Below, piece by piece: positions 1-11,583 of a stretch of 64,000 nucleotides of DNA. Both the position numbers and the translations under genes were made by a program. The notes under the pieces were generated by a model. That model saw nothing but the letters and a program-made list of their open reading frames with translations. It was not told the origin of the DNA and did not search any database. Source of the DNA: Onchidella celtica. Its lineage: Eukaryota; Mollusca; Gastropoda; Systellommatophora; Onchidiidae. Every line of letters starts with the position of its first letter. Within the stretch, counting starts at the first letter, position 1. The stretch spans positions 35,833,584-35,897,583 of the forward strand of contig OZ007573.1 of NCBI GenBank assembly GCA_963931925.1. The letters are read 5' to 3'.

Positions 1-41
1 ACCTTGCCTCTAGACCACCTTGTCCCCTTTGACTCTGTTTA

Positions 42-157
42 CTTATCCACAGCATCCGTTCCACTCCGCTCCTCACCGCTATAGAGGCAAAGAGTGTTTT
101 ACTTTTTCATACCTCATTTTCCTTAAAAATAGCGGAGCGGAGCGGATGCTGTGGACA
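42..157. repeat. MITE-like inverted repeat, family F1, locus 1
   Basis: The left arm (44-70, TCCACAGCATCCGTTCC and on) is the reverse complement of the right arm (131-155, ending GGATGCTGTGGA). A short AT-rich centre contains AGAGGCAAAGAGTG and CTTTTTCATAC. The same arms and centre recur at 16240-16356 and 45225-45444, so this is a dispersed family and not a chance palindrome. No coding capacity is visible. A non-autonomous DNA transposon is the likely nature, but no clear target duplication is seen at this locus. Confidence 0.65.
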
Positions 158-167
158 ATACCACTGA

Positions 168-361
168 GGGAGGTATCATACTAAGCCTGGTCAGACAAAC
201 AGTGCACATCACAATTTCCTATGTTTTCTGAGTAAATCCGGGAAGACCCTATCATACTAAGCCCGGTCAGACACAGTCAGCTTCTGCCATTATTTCTTTT
301 GGTGTATATATTGCTGGCAGCATGGACTGTTTCTGACGGGGCTTAGTATGATATCCCCTTA
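168..361. repeat. MITE-like inverted repeat, family F2, locus 1
   Basis: The left end reads GGGAGGTATCATACTAAGCC. The right end is its near reverse complement (GGCTTAGTATGATATCCCC). A third copy of the motif lies inside at 249-290 (TATCATACTAAGCCCGG). The locus at 13701-13914 has the same three-motif structure in the opposite orientation. It abuts F1 locus 1 with a gap of about 10 bp. Non-coding; probably a non-autonomous DNA transposon. Confidence 0.65.
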
Positions 362-386
362 AGTGAATAATCTAGACTTCTAGACA

Positions 387-409
387 CAGCGGTTTGGGAA
401 CCACTGTGA
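387..409 (-). other. hAT-like terminal inverted repeat motif
   Basis: Read on the minus strand, the sequence from 407 leftward is CAGTGGTTCCCAAAC, which matches the usual style of hAT transposon ends (CAGNGGTTC...). No partner end or 8-bp duplication was found, so this is a suggestion only. Confidence 0.3.
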
Positions 410-1140
410 TACTCGATGCTCAAGCCCGAAGCTTTTGATGATTAACCCTGGGCGGATCCAATTATTTCCAATGGTGAAAGAAGCGCAGCTGAAGGGTATC
501 GGCATTGCTAAACAGTTGAGGTGTTGTGTAAGAGACATCGGCGCTAGAACCAAAATATTTGTGCCTGGTTTTTCTCGGGTGGTCTGACTGAAGACGGAGC
601 TATCAGCTATAGACAAGCGAGATTGGTGTGTGGATTTCAGTATGAAATGGACTCATTTGGAGATAGGGTTCGTTTAAGGCATGAAAAGGAACGTCCGAAA
701 ACGTGCCATCGGCTAAAGACAAGCGCGATTCGTGTATTTGGAGGTAAAAATCTTTCAAGATTTGAAAAAACTCATCCGATGACGTTCTATCGATCTCAGA
801 GTCTGGTAATATGTCAAACTGTGTAATGAATTCAGAGCGAAACTGATGTATTTGGAGGTAGGGTACCGGGTTTATTCAAGGTTTGAAATTCAGCGCCCGA
901 AGATGAACTATCAGCCAGATGACCATAGACGAGTGGGACTGTGTACAGTGCAATGATTTCAGAACGGAACTGGTGTATTTAGCGATTGGTTTCTTTCAAT
1001 GTTTGAAAAGCAGCAACTGAAGTCTGGCTGTCGGCCACTGACATTATGACAAGCGAGATTATGCCAGGACTTCAGAACAAAGTGGGTGTATTGAGGCTGG
1101 GCTCTTTCAAGGATCTAGATTTTGGGTCCGTGACAACATG
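410..1140 (+). repeat. Decayed tandem repeat, roughly 100-126 bp units
   Basis: Related blocks start near 638, 727, 832, 958 and 1071. Each has a core like TTCAGAACGAAACTGGTGTA followed by GGTTTCTTTCAAGGTTTGAA, then a CTGAAG...CTATCAGCC...GACAAGCGAGATT segment. Spacing between the last three is 126 and 113 bp. The units are heavily diverged, so this is an old minisatellite or satellite remnant. Sequence from 410 to about 560 shows nothing else I recognise. Confidence 0.45.
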
Positions 1141-2056
1141 TGTTTTAGTAGTAGCAGACGTGAAGTACTTGAATAATGTAGTAATGGGGAAAATTGTAGT
1201 ATCAATGGTTGTAGCAATCGAAGTTGGCATATTTTTATCAGTATTAGATTGGTGGTGATAGCAGCGGTAGAGGCTTTCCTAAGTGGTGGCACCCGTCAGT
1301 CATTCTTATTACTAAATAATGATAAAGTTAACGATTATTATACAGCAGATGATAAATAAGTGAATTGGATTCTTAAGGTAAACTTGTCGGTAATTGCTAA
1401 CTTAGTCAAATATTTGTAGCCATGGAGAAAACAGACATTGTAGATATTTGCCTGTCTGTCCGTCTCTCTCTCTCTCTCTGTTTCCCTCTCACACACTCTC
1501 TCTCATTGTGTCGAAGGCGCCACACTTACAGAAGACGATGTACTTCCAGCCTCTTGCACAGTTGAAATCTCCCCTGAGTAGCACGCCATGTATTGCGCAC
1601 ATTAAAACACACGATATGCTTGATAAACTATCAGGGAACCACTCCTTTTATCCACACAGGCCTGTACAGTGCTGGAGTGATAACACTCGTTTTTTCCACT
1701 TGAAGAAATTTATTCTCTTAAACGCAAATTACTAGATTTTAATTAGGCGTACGAATAAAACAGTGGTCTAGCTCTTTTTTTTTTTTCAAAGAAATTTGAC
1801 TTGAAGTTCTATTTTTTCTTTCATTTCTATAGTAGGGTAAGAAAAAAGATTAAAAAAAAAAAAAGTTTCTATTGTCTCAAGGGTCTTAGGGGCCATAGAG
1901 CACTGTGTCAAGTCTGTCTCGCATCGGTTTTGACTCAGATTTGAAATGCCTTTGGGTCAACTAGGGCAACAGGCTTGTTTCAGTTGTATCAGTATCAGTC
2001 TGCGATGTCTCGTTTAGCTCAGTAGACTAAATCTAACGGTAAAGCCGAGGCAAAAC
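1141..2056. other. Intergenic; CT microsatellite at about 1461-1505
   Basis: No gene-like ORF, splice-framed exon or recognisable transposon was seen. The stretch holds a CT-rich microsatellite and poly-T/poly-A runs near 1771 and 1851-1865. Confidence 0.5.
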
Positions 2057-2089
2057 ATGCTTGACTCAGTGCGTGGGCCGCTAGACCTG

Positions 2090-2390
2090 TACTCCAGTGC
2101 AAGATTGATGCTACAACAAAAGTGGAATTGGGCCGAAGACGTGGGAAGGATGAATGACAATATAGGTGGACAAAACGCTGCACTGAATGGCAGCCAAGGA
2201 CAGGAAAAAGAACAAGAGGACGACCAGGAAGAAGATGGAAGGACGACATTACAAAGAGAGGCGGAACGACATGGATGAGTAAAACAACAGACAGAAGAGA
2301 AAGGAAAGCTTTGCCGGGGGGGGGGGGGGCTACATCCTGCAGTGGGTGGACAACGTCTAGAAGAAGAAGACGCAGAAGAAGAAAAAGATT
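2090..2390 (+). pseudogene. LINE reverse transcriptase C-terminal relic with GAA-type tail (LINE-A)
   Basis: Conceptual reading across at least two frames gives the C-terminal signature common in RTE/CR1-like LINE polyproteins. It starts with KWNWA..V.RMND, continues with WQPRTGKRTRGRPGRRWKDD and TTWMSKTTDRRE, and ends in LQWVDNV before a stop at about 2359. Frameshifts occur before 2188 and within the long G run at 2317-2329. A GAA-rich segment (2362-2392) follows, as expected for a LINE with a 3' microsatellite tail. Only the last 90 or so codons remain, so it is a dead 5'-truncated copy. The LINE clade cannot be assigned from this end alone. Confidence 0.6.
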
Positions 2391-3713
2391 GGAAAGTCTT
2401 GGAAAGTACACCCACATTATCTTAAGAGTAACTCAGTTTTCAACAAAGGTAGAGTCCGACTTCTCTACGTTCATGACACAATTGATGTCTATGTTGAATA
2501 TCTTGCACTGATCTAACCAGCGCATCACTTCGGGCCTTCATATACTGACGGACGCCCTCTCCCAAAATTCAAGTCTGGTCTCGCCGCTTAATACACGTAT
2601 TGGTCTTACATTTTACATTATTTTTATTAGTGCAATTGTTTAATTCTCCACCCTGTTAATATTTTTTTTCCTGACAAAGGTAAATAAATACCGAAGCTTG
2701 GTTTGTCGTCCCTTTTCATTAGCTTTTTATTGCAGGGTTTCTGTATTTCTTACGCGAGGCTTTGCTATTAATATACAACTTTCTCTTTTGGCTATATTTT
2801 GTCTTATCATCCACTGCGCATACCACCATTACTTTCATCAAAGTTTTCAACAAATTTCAAGGGGTAACCCTTGGTTGACATTCCGCGCCAACATCAAAAG
2901 ACCAACTTGAGCCAAAATAACCAAAGATCTTCCATTGCATGTACCAGAACCATCCATATTTTATCAGAAAATTTCAACACATCTGAAAACATCACATAAC
3001 ACCTTTCAGTGGAAGAGTCTTTGCTTCCTGAACTATCAAAGACTAACATGAAAGAAAATAACCACGCCAACAAAAACACAGAATTACTCACTGTCGTCAA
3101 ATGTCACGAAGCTATCACTGGAAATCTCTGGACTGTCTCATGCATTGGCTAAATGCCATAGAACGGGCGTGCAGTGTGGTAACGATAATTTTTCGTATTT
3201 CTTGATACAGAAAGGGGCATTCAGTACGACCATGATAATCACTGTTTTGTGTTTATGAAAAATGCCCGAAATCTTTTTGTTAATTTTACAAAAAAAAATG
3301 AAATTTCTGATATAAAAGAGTCTACGAGGACAATTAAATGAAAACACTATCCTAATTAATTTCAACACGATTAAAATTTTCAGTAGATGTGGCTATCATG
3401 ACAACCCAGATGAGATGAGGTAAACAATTCTTTATGAACTGCTTTTCACACCTTCTGTTTTGAGGAGAATTATCTTGGATAATTAACTCTGACGCACTTT
3501 GTGACAACCCCTTTGTTTACTTGAGGTCAAACCTTCATTTTGAAAAGATCAAATGGGAATATAAACTGGTATCAAAGCACAAGTGTGCACTTGAGTTTAA
3601 TTTCTGCGATGATAACAGAAAAACAAAATGAAAAAAAAGAAACACGGTCATTGCAACGATAATAAGACAATATGTAGTAGGACAGACGAAGCTGCTGCAA
3701 CAAAAGTACAGCA
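2391..3713. other. Intergenic; 2655-2795 related to the foldback element at 41.3-41.65 kb
   Basis: Positions 2655-2795 align by eye with one arm of the inverted repeat at 41297-41652. Shared landmarks are a poly-T/CCT start, AATACCGA, TTTCTTACGC.AGGCTTTGCTA and ACAACTTT.TCTTTT. The rest, to 3713, shows no gene-like feature. Confidence 0.4.
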
Positions 3714-4040
3714 ATGTTAAAATCATCAACAACAGCAACGACAACAATGAAAGCAAAGACGACAACAAGAACAGCAAGTGCCGCAGCCAACAACAACAAC
3801 AACAACAACAACGACAATAACAACACAATACAGAAGAAGATCAGCCATAACAACTACGACGTCAGCAGCAACAACACTACACATACCATACCAGTAACAC
3901 TAATGACATTAGGAGCAAGAGTAACATTACCAACAACAACAAAAATAATAATAGCAGTAACAACAGTATCCCTAGCAACGGTAATAACAGTGGCAAAACC
4001 AACAACAATAACAATAACAACAACGAAAGTACTTTAGACC
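3714..4040. repeat. (AAC)n-rich low-complexity tract
   Basis: About 320 bp dominated by AAC/ACA/ACG triplets. It creates long Thr/Asn-rich and Leu/Cys-rich open frames on the two strands, and these are composition artefacts. Confidence 0.8.
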
Positions 4041-4077
4041 AAACAAAGTTTTGTTTAGCAGCCGAAAATCCTCCTTA

Positions 4078-4082
4078 CCGCT
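4078..4082. other. Target-site duplication CCGCT, left, LTR element copy 1
   Basis: CCGCT directly precedes the LTR start TGTGATG and is repeated exactly at 11579-11583 after the other LTR end. A 5-bp duplication is normal for Ty3/Gypsy integration. Confidence 0.9.
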
Positions 4083-5432
4083 TGTGATGTTTCCACTTTC
4101 TCTCACTAACTTTCTTCTGACACCAGCCGTGATGGGCACGGCACAAACACACTAAATAATCGACTATCTCTCTTCTATAAGTTATAACAAACGATATCTG
4201 TATTGCTTACATATATACAATAATTATTAATTCATTCAATAATAATAGGAACATAGGTCATACAATTTCATGTGAATTTCGATGGAATGAAGTTGATGCA
4301 AATCAGTACATGCTAATTAAATGGCTTCGTAATATTCAATCTCTAGCACATTTTATAAAACACATGGGAACATTCAGCATAAGGAAACCTCTCCTTTAGG
4401 GGTGTACGGCGCTATCTGGGCACTGGTTCTTCCTCTCTACCCTGGCTTGACTGCGCAGTTAGATCAACAGGTATCGGCAGGTACCAATAGGTCGGGAAGC
4501 CAAGAAGCCACGATGTCGTTAATCAAAGTACAAGAAGTTGAGACCAAGAAGGTGTTGTTCTTCCTCCTCTGTAGAAAAACAATCGCAAAGTCCTAATCTA
4601 CTGCTGGAAGGCATGACTTCCATACTTACTCCATGACGGATATTCATCATCAACACTTTTAACCGCTGACACTGTTATAAGTCAGGCTGCAGCTCCCATA
4701 CTCCATAGACTCCCATATAGGCAATAGAATAAACGATCAACACGGTTTTAATGATATTTACACGTTCCCCACGAAGAATAACGCTCTCTCTAACGGACCC
4801 CATCCTATAAGGTTTCGTAACATATATATAACGGCGTTTCCGTGACTCTCTCAGAGGCAGTAGTTATACTAAAGTAAACCCACTAGATTTAGGTTCTACA
4901 ATCATGAACATTAAGTAAAATACACATACATCGTACAATTAACTTACCACTCAGCAACAGCCCAAATGCCGACAAGATACCAAAGATACCACGCTCTGAC
5001 AAAGGATGTTTGCGGGTTCCCTGACCTTCCCCACTCACAAGACTAGTACAAAGTTACAGTTGCGGTTGTGGTCTCCTCTTCGGCACGAAGCTGGTGAGTG
5101 CTCTCAGCGGTCTGAAGTTGGAAGGAGCGTTCGGGGATTTATACCCAGTCAGGTAGCGTCCCAAGACGCTCACCGAGTGTACATTAGTTATCCTAATAGC
5201 CACCCCCGTCGACTCCACGTCAAATACTATTGAAACAGCTCTACCCCCCAAGCAATTCCCAGGTGATCTGATCGGCAAGTACGGCGGTCAAGTAAACACT
5301 ACCCTTTTCGGGTGTCAAAGCGCTTCAGTTGCATCGGCTACTTTCCCCCTTTGGCCTACAATAACTCTGTCTCCCCGCCGTTAGCTATCTTCCCACGCTA
5401 GCTATACCTTGCCTGTCTGTCGCCCTGTTACA
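4083..5432 (-). repeat. 3' LTR of copy 1
   Basis: Begins TGTGATGTTTCC and ends CCCTGTTACA on the plus strand, so it has TG...CA termini. It is identical by eye to 10229-11578. Confidence 0.93.
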
Positions 5433-5448
5433 ATCGCCCCCACTTAAG
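5433..5448 (-). promoter_or_regulatory. Polypurine tract, copy 1
   Basis: On the minus strand AAGTGGGGGCGAT lies directly before the 3' LTR, in the position expected for the plus-strand DNA primer of reverse transcription. The same sequence is present in copy 2. Confidence 0.6.
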
Positions 5449-5483
5449 TCGATTTTCCCTGGCAAAATCGGCTAATAAAATTA

Positions 5484-8400
5484 TTAATCTACTGGTAATC
5501 TAGATAGAGTGTCGGCCCATAGAGCGTCTCGCCCCCTGATGTTGCTGACTCGAAAGTTATATGGTTGCAGCGCCAGGTTCCATCTAGTTACCCTCGCGTT
5601 CTTCTGGTCTTTAGTTCGCATCCAAGTTAGAGGTCGGTGGTCCGTCTCTAACACGAAGTTTCTCCCATACAGATACGCCTGCAACTTACTAACGGCGAAA
5701 ACTATGGCCAGGCATTCCTTTTCAATTGTTGAGTAGTTCTTCTCCGCAGGTTTCAACTTTCTGCTAACATATACAACTGGATACTTCGTACCCTCGTCTT
5801 CTTGAAGTAGGCAGCCACTCACTCCAAGGTTAGATGCGTCCGTCTGGAGAATCAGTTCCTTGTTCCAGTCTGGCATCCGTAGTATCGGCTCGGAACTCAA
5901 ACAATTTTTTTTGGGCATTAAACGCGTTCTCCTGCGCGTGTCCCCACGCGAACTTTGTGCCCTGGGACTTCTTTGTGAGGTCTGACAACGGCGCCGAGAT
6001 TGCACTGTAATTTGGTACAAACTTCCGATAGTACCCCGTTAGCCCCAGGAAACTCCTCACTTGTGTCTTGGTCGTCGGTCGGTCACAGTCGACAATGGCT
6101 CGCACCTTACTCTCCTGCGGTCTTACAGTCCCCTGTCCCAGCTTATGGCCTAAGTACTCGACTTCTGTCATCCCTATTAGCGTCTTGGTAGGTCTAGCTT
6201 TTAAATTTGCCCGTCTCAGTCGCTCGAAGACATTCCGACAACGTTCCAAGTGGTCAGGCCAATTTGCACTGTGTATAAGACAGTCGTCTACAAATGCATC
6301 TACCCCTTCGCCAGCATCTTTTAATACTTTCCTCATGAGCCTGTTAAATGTGGCGGGGGATCCCTTCAACCCGAACGGCATGACCCTGTACTGGTATAGC
6401 CCAAACGGTGTGGCGAACGCCGTCAGGTGTTTATCTTCCTCGGCCATCGGAACTTGATAAAAGCCCTTTGTCAAGTCCAGCTTGGTGAAATATTTTGCCT
6501 CCGCTAGATTGGAAATAATGGCTTCTACCTCAGGCATCGGTTCGGCGTCATCGGCAGTCACAACATTTAGCCGCCTGTAGTCGTTGCAGAAACGATGTTG
6601 ACCATCGGGCTTCTTAACTAATACAACTGGACTATTGTACGGGGACTCGGACGGTTCGATGATTCTGGCCGCAAGCATCTTGCCTACCTCAGCATTGACA
6701 GCTTCTCTAGTTGAGTACGGTAGTTGGTAGGGTCTTACCTTCACAGGTTTTTGATCTAGCAATGGGATTTTGTGCTTGATCAGGTCAGTGAGCCCCGGTA
6801 CATCGGTAAATATATCTTTGTATTCTTCCATGAGCTCTTGCATCTGTTCTCTCTGATCCTGATCTAGCGTGTCCCCTAACTGTACATCCCTGTAGGTTTC
6901 GGTCTGTTCTAGCTTAGGCATGACTGTCTCCAGAGGCATCGAAGTCGCTTCCTCTCCTTCATCGGTCTCGTCAATTATAGCTGCAGCTATTGCCTCTGTG
7001 TTTTCCTGTTCGTCTTCCCTCTCAATATACTTCTTCAGCATATTCGCGTGATACAGTCGTCTCTTCCCCTTGACGTTCACCATGTAGTTCACTGACCCTC
7101 TCTGCTCTTCTACTTTGTAAGGCCCTTTCCAAGTCATCTGTAGTTTCGATCCGTCACTTGGGAGAAGTATGAGGACGGAATCGCCCACTTGGAATTTCCT
7201 CTGTTTGGCCCCCCTATCGTAGTATTTCTTCTGCCTGTGTTTTTCGACGCTGCTGTTCTCGGCTACGACTTTCATGGCATCCTCCAATCGTTCCCTCATA
7301 TCTACCACGTATTCGTACGATGACCTCGTTTCTGACTCCGCTTCCCCAGTCCACAGATTCTTCAGTATTGCAAGTGGTCCTCTCACAGGGTGACCGAACA
7401 CTAGTTCAAACGGCGAAAAACCTGTACTGGCCTGTGGGGTTTCGCGATACGCGAACAGCAGTGGACACAACATTCTGTCCCAGTCCTTGGGTCTGTCATG
7501 AGCTACTCGGCGAAGCATATTCTTCAGCACTCCGTTAAATCTTTCACACAGACCATTGGCCATCGCGTGGTAGGGCGAGCAGAATATCTGTTTCGTTTTG
7601 AGAAGTGCACTGACCTCTCTCATCAGCTCACCGGTAAACTGTGATCCCCTATCTGAAACTATTTCCTTTGGTATGCCTAACCGAGAAAATATTTCCATTA
7701 ACGCTTCACTGACCTGCTCAGCTGATATCCCCCTTAAGGCTACGGCATCCGGGAAACGCGTGGCATAATCTACTAGCGTCAAAATATAACGCGATCTCCC
7801 ATGTTCCGTACGCGGAAGTGGACCAACCAAATCTATGGCGACGCGCGAAAAGGGCGTGTCGATCAGGGGTGTCGGCACTAGGGGTACCTTTGTCACCCTA
7901 CCTTTATTGGATGTCCTTTGACACGCGTCACACGATCGACAGAAACGACCTACGTCCGCACCTATCCCAGGCCAAAAGAACGACTGCATTATTCTGTCCT
8001 GTGTGCGCGAAATTCCTAAGTGTCCCCCGAACACTCCTTCGTGAGCTATCTTCATCAGCTCACTTCGGTACTGCTTAGGTACCAACAACTGCTCCACATC
8101 AGCACGTCCAGCCCCGGCCTTCTTTACCCGATAGTAAATTCCCTTACTCTCCTTTATGTGAGTACCTACCTCAGCCGATTGCTCCAACGTGGCTCTCTCC
8201 CTTAAAACTCTCAAAGTTTCGTCCTCTCTCTGGGCCCGGGCTATCTCACCTGGTGTGAGTTCCCCTATCTTGGCCCCTACCCTTACCTCCTCCGTTGAGT
8301 TGCCCTTGGCCTCCTCATTATCTGTGGTCTGACTCACTTTCGCACTCGCATTCTCACACTCATGCTCTTCCTTGTCAATCTCCACCTTGCGAGATCGCGT

Positions 8401-9972
8401 GAGTACCACACTTATCTTCTCAAGAGACGCCCCCTTTATGTTTCCTATAATCAAATCGGCCACTGGGTCTTCCACTACTAGCGCTTTGAGAAGCCCAGTA
8501 TAAAATGGGGTTTCTACCCACATTTCCGCGACAGGAGCAGACCTTCTCGTCCCGTCCATCAGGACATAACTCCTGTTCTTCCCAGTTAAGCTGTTAGGAG
8601 GCAGTTTGTCCCTTTTTATAATCGCACACGTGCATCCCGTGTCACGAAGGATAGTAATCTCTTTATCCCCTATCCTCCCCTTCTCCAAAAATGGAGCGGA
8701 TAAATCATTCTCCGGAACATCGTCTTCGGGCTCATGTTCTGTCGAACCTTCTAACTCAATACTCTTACCTTCCGTCTCCCAAGAAATGAAGGTCTGTGGC
8801 CCAACACTCTGCTCAGCCCCTGGTTGAGTATTCGCCCTGCCCGATGACTCCCACTGACTGTCATCGGCTTCCTCATCGCTGGTTAGTACGACTGCGGTCG
8901 TCTCTTTCTGTCTCTTCCTACAGAATCTCGCAATATGGAGAAGTGACCCACACACAAAACAACCACGCCCACTCTCACGCTGGGACTTACCTCGGTTGTC
9001 CTCGACAGTGGCAGCAGCACCCTTCTTCGTCCTGCCCTGGTCACACTGCCTACTCAGGTGATTGGGAGAGCCACAGTTGAAGCATACCGGTTTACTCACT
9101 CCTAAACCCTTACTTCTGCTCTCCTCAACCCTCTTACCTGACTTCTGCTGTTGCTCCAGCCCTCGCTTCGACTGATGAGCCTCACTATACAAGTCCGCCA
9201 TCTCAACTAACTCATGCACGGACTTGGGGTCCCTCTCTTTCAAATATATGGAAAGATTACAGTCGACAATCTTCAACATCTGCTCCCTGACTAACAGATC
9301 CGTAATCCCTTCCATAGTTCTCTCTGCCTCTGAGAGGTCTACCCACCTCTCAAAATATCTCTGCAATCTCACGGACAGCTGCGTATAAGTTTCGTCCTTA
9401 TCTAGACGACTCTCCCTAAACTTACGCCTATAACCCTCTGCCGTGAGGTGATACTTCTTGAACAACACCTTCTTTACCTTCTCGTAATCCCTACTGTCTT
9501 CATCGCTGAGACCGGAATAAACATCTAACGCCCTGCCAGTTAACAATGCCCCTAACATGTCTGCCCAGGTGTCTTCTTCCCAATCATTTGCCTGCGCGAG
9601 CCTTTCAAATCTTTTCAAATACGAGTCGAGATCCTCGCGCGAGTCATCAAAAATGGCAATTTTAGGTACCTTCGGGGCAGCAGATTTTCCATTCCCTTTA
9701 CCATTGTGACACCCGTTTTTGGCTAGTTCCCGTTCGCATTCCATTCTCTCCCTTTCAAATTGTCTTTCCTTCTCCTTTTCTTCTCGTTCGCGCTCCTTTT
9801 CTTCTCGTTCGCGCTCCTTTTCTTCTCGTTCGATAGCCCTTTGTTCTCGGTTTTGGGCTTTCTCTTCGTCCCACCTAATTTTGAATTCCTCATCACTAAT
9901 GCCTTCTTGTCTGGAAAGCTTCAGTGCGCCCAGATAGTCCATCAGCAATTGACCTGTAAACAAAGCTAACAA
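5484..9972 (-). pseudogene. gag-pol: Gag-Pol polyprotein of copy 1, frameshifted between RT and RNase H
   Basis: The first frame (9972-5830, 1380 codons) covers a Glu/Arg-rich coiled coil (about residues 35-80), a Gag capsid-like region, two CX2CX4HX4C zinc knuckles, and a protease with DTG. It continues through integrase (HHCC, then D,D-35-E), a GPY/F module, and RT through the connection segment. A single extra T in the run at about 5909-5916 then shifts the frame. RNase H (DAS, ETDHRPL and ADTLSRL motifs) continues in another frame at 6020-5484 and ends at the same stop as copy 2. The coiled coil has two more copies of a 7-residue RE-REEKE unit than copy 2. Other differences from copy 2 are scattered substitutions, including Cys for Gly after the integrase catalytic Glu. 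Translation would yield a product lacking RNase H. I recognise the domains by motif only. Confidence 0.92.
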
Positions 9973-11093
9973 TAAAGCGTGGATCGTAACTGTGAAGTTA
10001 ACAACAATATTCCTGCAATAGCAAACAACAATTTTCTCTGTGACAAAAGATAAAATTGAACAGTCAATGCACAGGTAAAATCAGAGCATGTCGCAGGCAC
10101 TAAATGTCAATCTCTCTCACTCGCCTCAGGGCAGATGACCTGTCCACACAATCACACAATAGCCCCTTGACACGACCCAGATCAAAATTAAATGTTATTT
10201 ACTAGCAGGATCCCACTTCTGACACCATTGTGATGTTTCCACTTTCTCTCACTAACTTTCTTCTGACACCAGCCGTGATGGGCACGGCACAAACACACTA
10301 AATAATCGACTATCTCTCTTCTATAAGTTATAACAAACGATATCTGTATTGCTTACATATATACAATAATTATTAATTCATTCAATAATAATAGGAACAT
10401 AGGTCATACAATTTCATGTGAATTTCGATGGAATGAAGTTGATGCAAATCAGTACATGCTAATTAAATGGCTTCGTAATATTCAATCTCTAGCACATTTT
10501 ATAAAACACATGGGAACATTCAGCATAAGGAAACCTCTCCTTTAGGGGTGTACGGCGCTATCTGGGCACTGGTTCTTCCTCTCTACCCTGGCTTGACTGC
10601 GCAGTTAGATCAACAGGTATCGGCAGGTACCAATAGGTCGGGAAGCCAAGAAGCCACGATGTCGTTAATCAAAGTACAAGAAGTTGAGACCAAGAAGGTG
10701 TTGTTCTTCCTCCTCTGTAGAAAAACAATCGCAAAGTCCTAATCTACTGCTGGAAGGCATGACTTCCATACTTACTCCATGACGGATATTCATCATCAAC
10801 ACTTTTAACCGCTGACACTGTTATAAGTCAGGCTGCAGCTCCCATACTCCATAGACTCCCATATAGGCAATAGAATAAACGATCAACACGGTTTTAATGA
10901 TATTTACACGTTCCCCACGAAGAATAACGCTCTCTCTAACGGACCCCATCCTATAAGGTTTCGTAACATATATATAACGGCGTTTCCGTGACTCTCTCAG
11001 AGGCAGTAGTTATACTAAAGTAAACCCACTAGATTTAGGTTCTACAATCATGAACATTAAGTAAAATACACATACATCGTACAATTAACTTAC
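9954..11093 (-). promoter_or_regulatory. Possible 5' leader intron of copy 1 (LTR donor to gag acceptor)
   Basis: On the minus strand a strong donor GTAAGT lies in the LTR at 11093-11088, about 190 bp downstream of a TATA box. A good acceptor (CTTTGTTTACAG) ends at 9954, just inside the long ORF. Splicing would remove the primer site and the first Met codon, leaving the second in-frame Met (MDYLG) as the start. The arrangement is conserved in copy 2. This is inference without transcript data. Confidence 0.35.
10210..10227 (-). promoter_or_regulatory. Primer binding site, tRNA-Leu-like, copy 1
   Basis: The 18 nt TGGTGTCAGAAGTGGGAT (minus strand) starts one base after the 5' LTR. It is complementary to the 3' end, with CCA, of an animal leucine tRNA as I recall it (acceptor ending TTCTGACA). 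Copy 2 has the identical site. Confidence 0.75.
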
Positions 11094-11578
11094 CACTCAG
11101 CAACAGCCCAAATGCCGACAAGATACCAAAGATACCACGCTCTGACAAAGGATGTTTGCGGGTTCCCTGACCTTCCCCACTCACAAGACTAGTACAAAGT
11201 TACAGTTGCGGTTGTGGTCTCCTCTTCGGCACGAAGCTGGTGAGTGCTCTCAGCGGTCTGAAGTTGGAAGGAGCGTTCGGGGATTTATACCCAGTCAGGT
11301 AGCGTCCCAAGACGCTCACCGAGTGTACATTAGTTATCCTAATAGCCACCCCCGTCGACTCCACGTCAAATACTATTGAAACAGCTCTACCCCCCAAGCA
11401 ATTCCCAGGTGATCTGATCGGCAAGTACGGCGGTCAAGTAAACACTACCCTTTTCGGGTGTCAAAGCGCTTCAGTTGCATCGGCTACTTTCCCCCTTTGG
11501 CCTACAATAACTCTGTCTCCCCGCCGTTAGCTATCTTCCCACGCTAGCTATACCTTGCCTGTCTGTCGCCCTGTTACA
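10229..11578 (-). repeat. 5' LTR of copy 1
   Basis: Contains the element promoter. On the minus strand TATAAAT lies at 11289-11283 in a GC-richer context, with the presumed start site 25-30 bp downstream. The end ACA at 11578 is followed by the CCGCT duplication. Confidence 0.93.
11283..11289 (-). promoter_or_regulatory. TATA box in the 5' LTR of copy 1
   Basis: TATAAAT on the minus strand, conserved in all four LTRs. The equivalent position in copy 2 is 40717-40723. Confidence 0.6.
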
Positions 11579-11583
11579 CCGCT
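11579..11583. other. Target-site duplication CCGCT, right, copy 1
   Basis: Exact repeat of 4078-4082. Confidence 0.9.

Larger units (their letters stand above)
4083..11578 (-). mobile_element. Full-length Ty3/Gypsy LTR retrotransposon, copy 1 (integrase-before-RT type)
   Basis: A 7496-bp element lies on the minus strand between CCGCT duplications. Its LTRs (4083-5432 and 10229-11578, 1350 bp each) read as identical, which implies a young insertion. The internal 4796 bp carries a tRNA-Leu-like primer site, one Gag-Pol frame in the order Gag-protease-integrase-RT-RNase H, and a G-rich purine tract next to the 3' LTR. Compared with copy 2 (33526-41042), it has one extra base in a T run at about 5910 that breaks the frame, 42 bp more in the Gag coiled-coil repeat, and LTRs lacking a 30-bp segment. 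It looks structurally complete but unable to make the full polyprotein. Confidence 0.93.

Noticed and set aside
3535-4037. Thr/Asn-rich and Leu/Cys-rich ORFs
   Set aside because: Artefacts of the (AAC)n tract.
4402-5278. Small ORFs inside the LTRs (repeated in all four LTRs)
   Set aside because: They recur only because the LTRs are repeated, overlap the promoter and leader signals, and differ in frame between copies 1 and 2.
8796-9080. Plus-strand ORFs across the retrotransposon interior
   Set aside because: Shadows of the minus-strand Gag-Pol frame; present at the same place in both copies.
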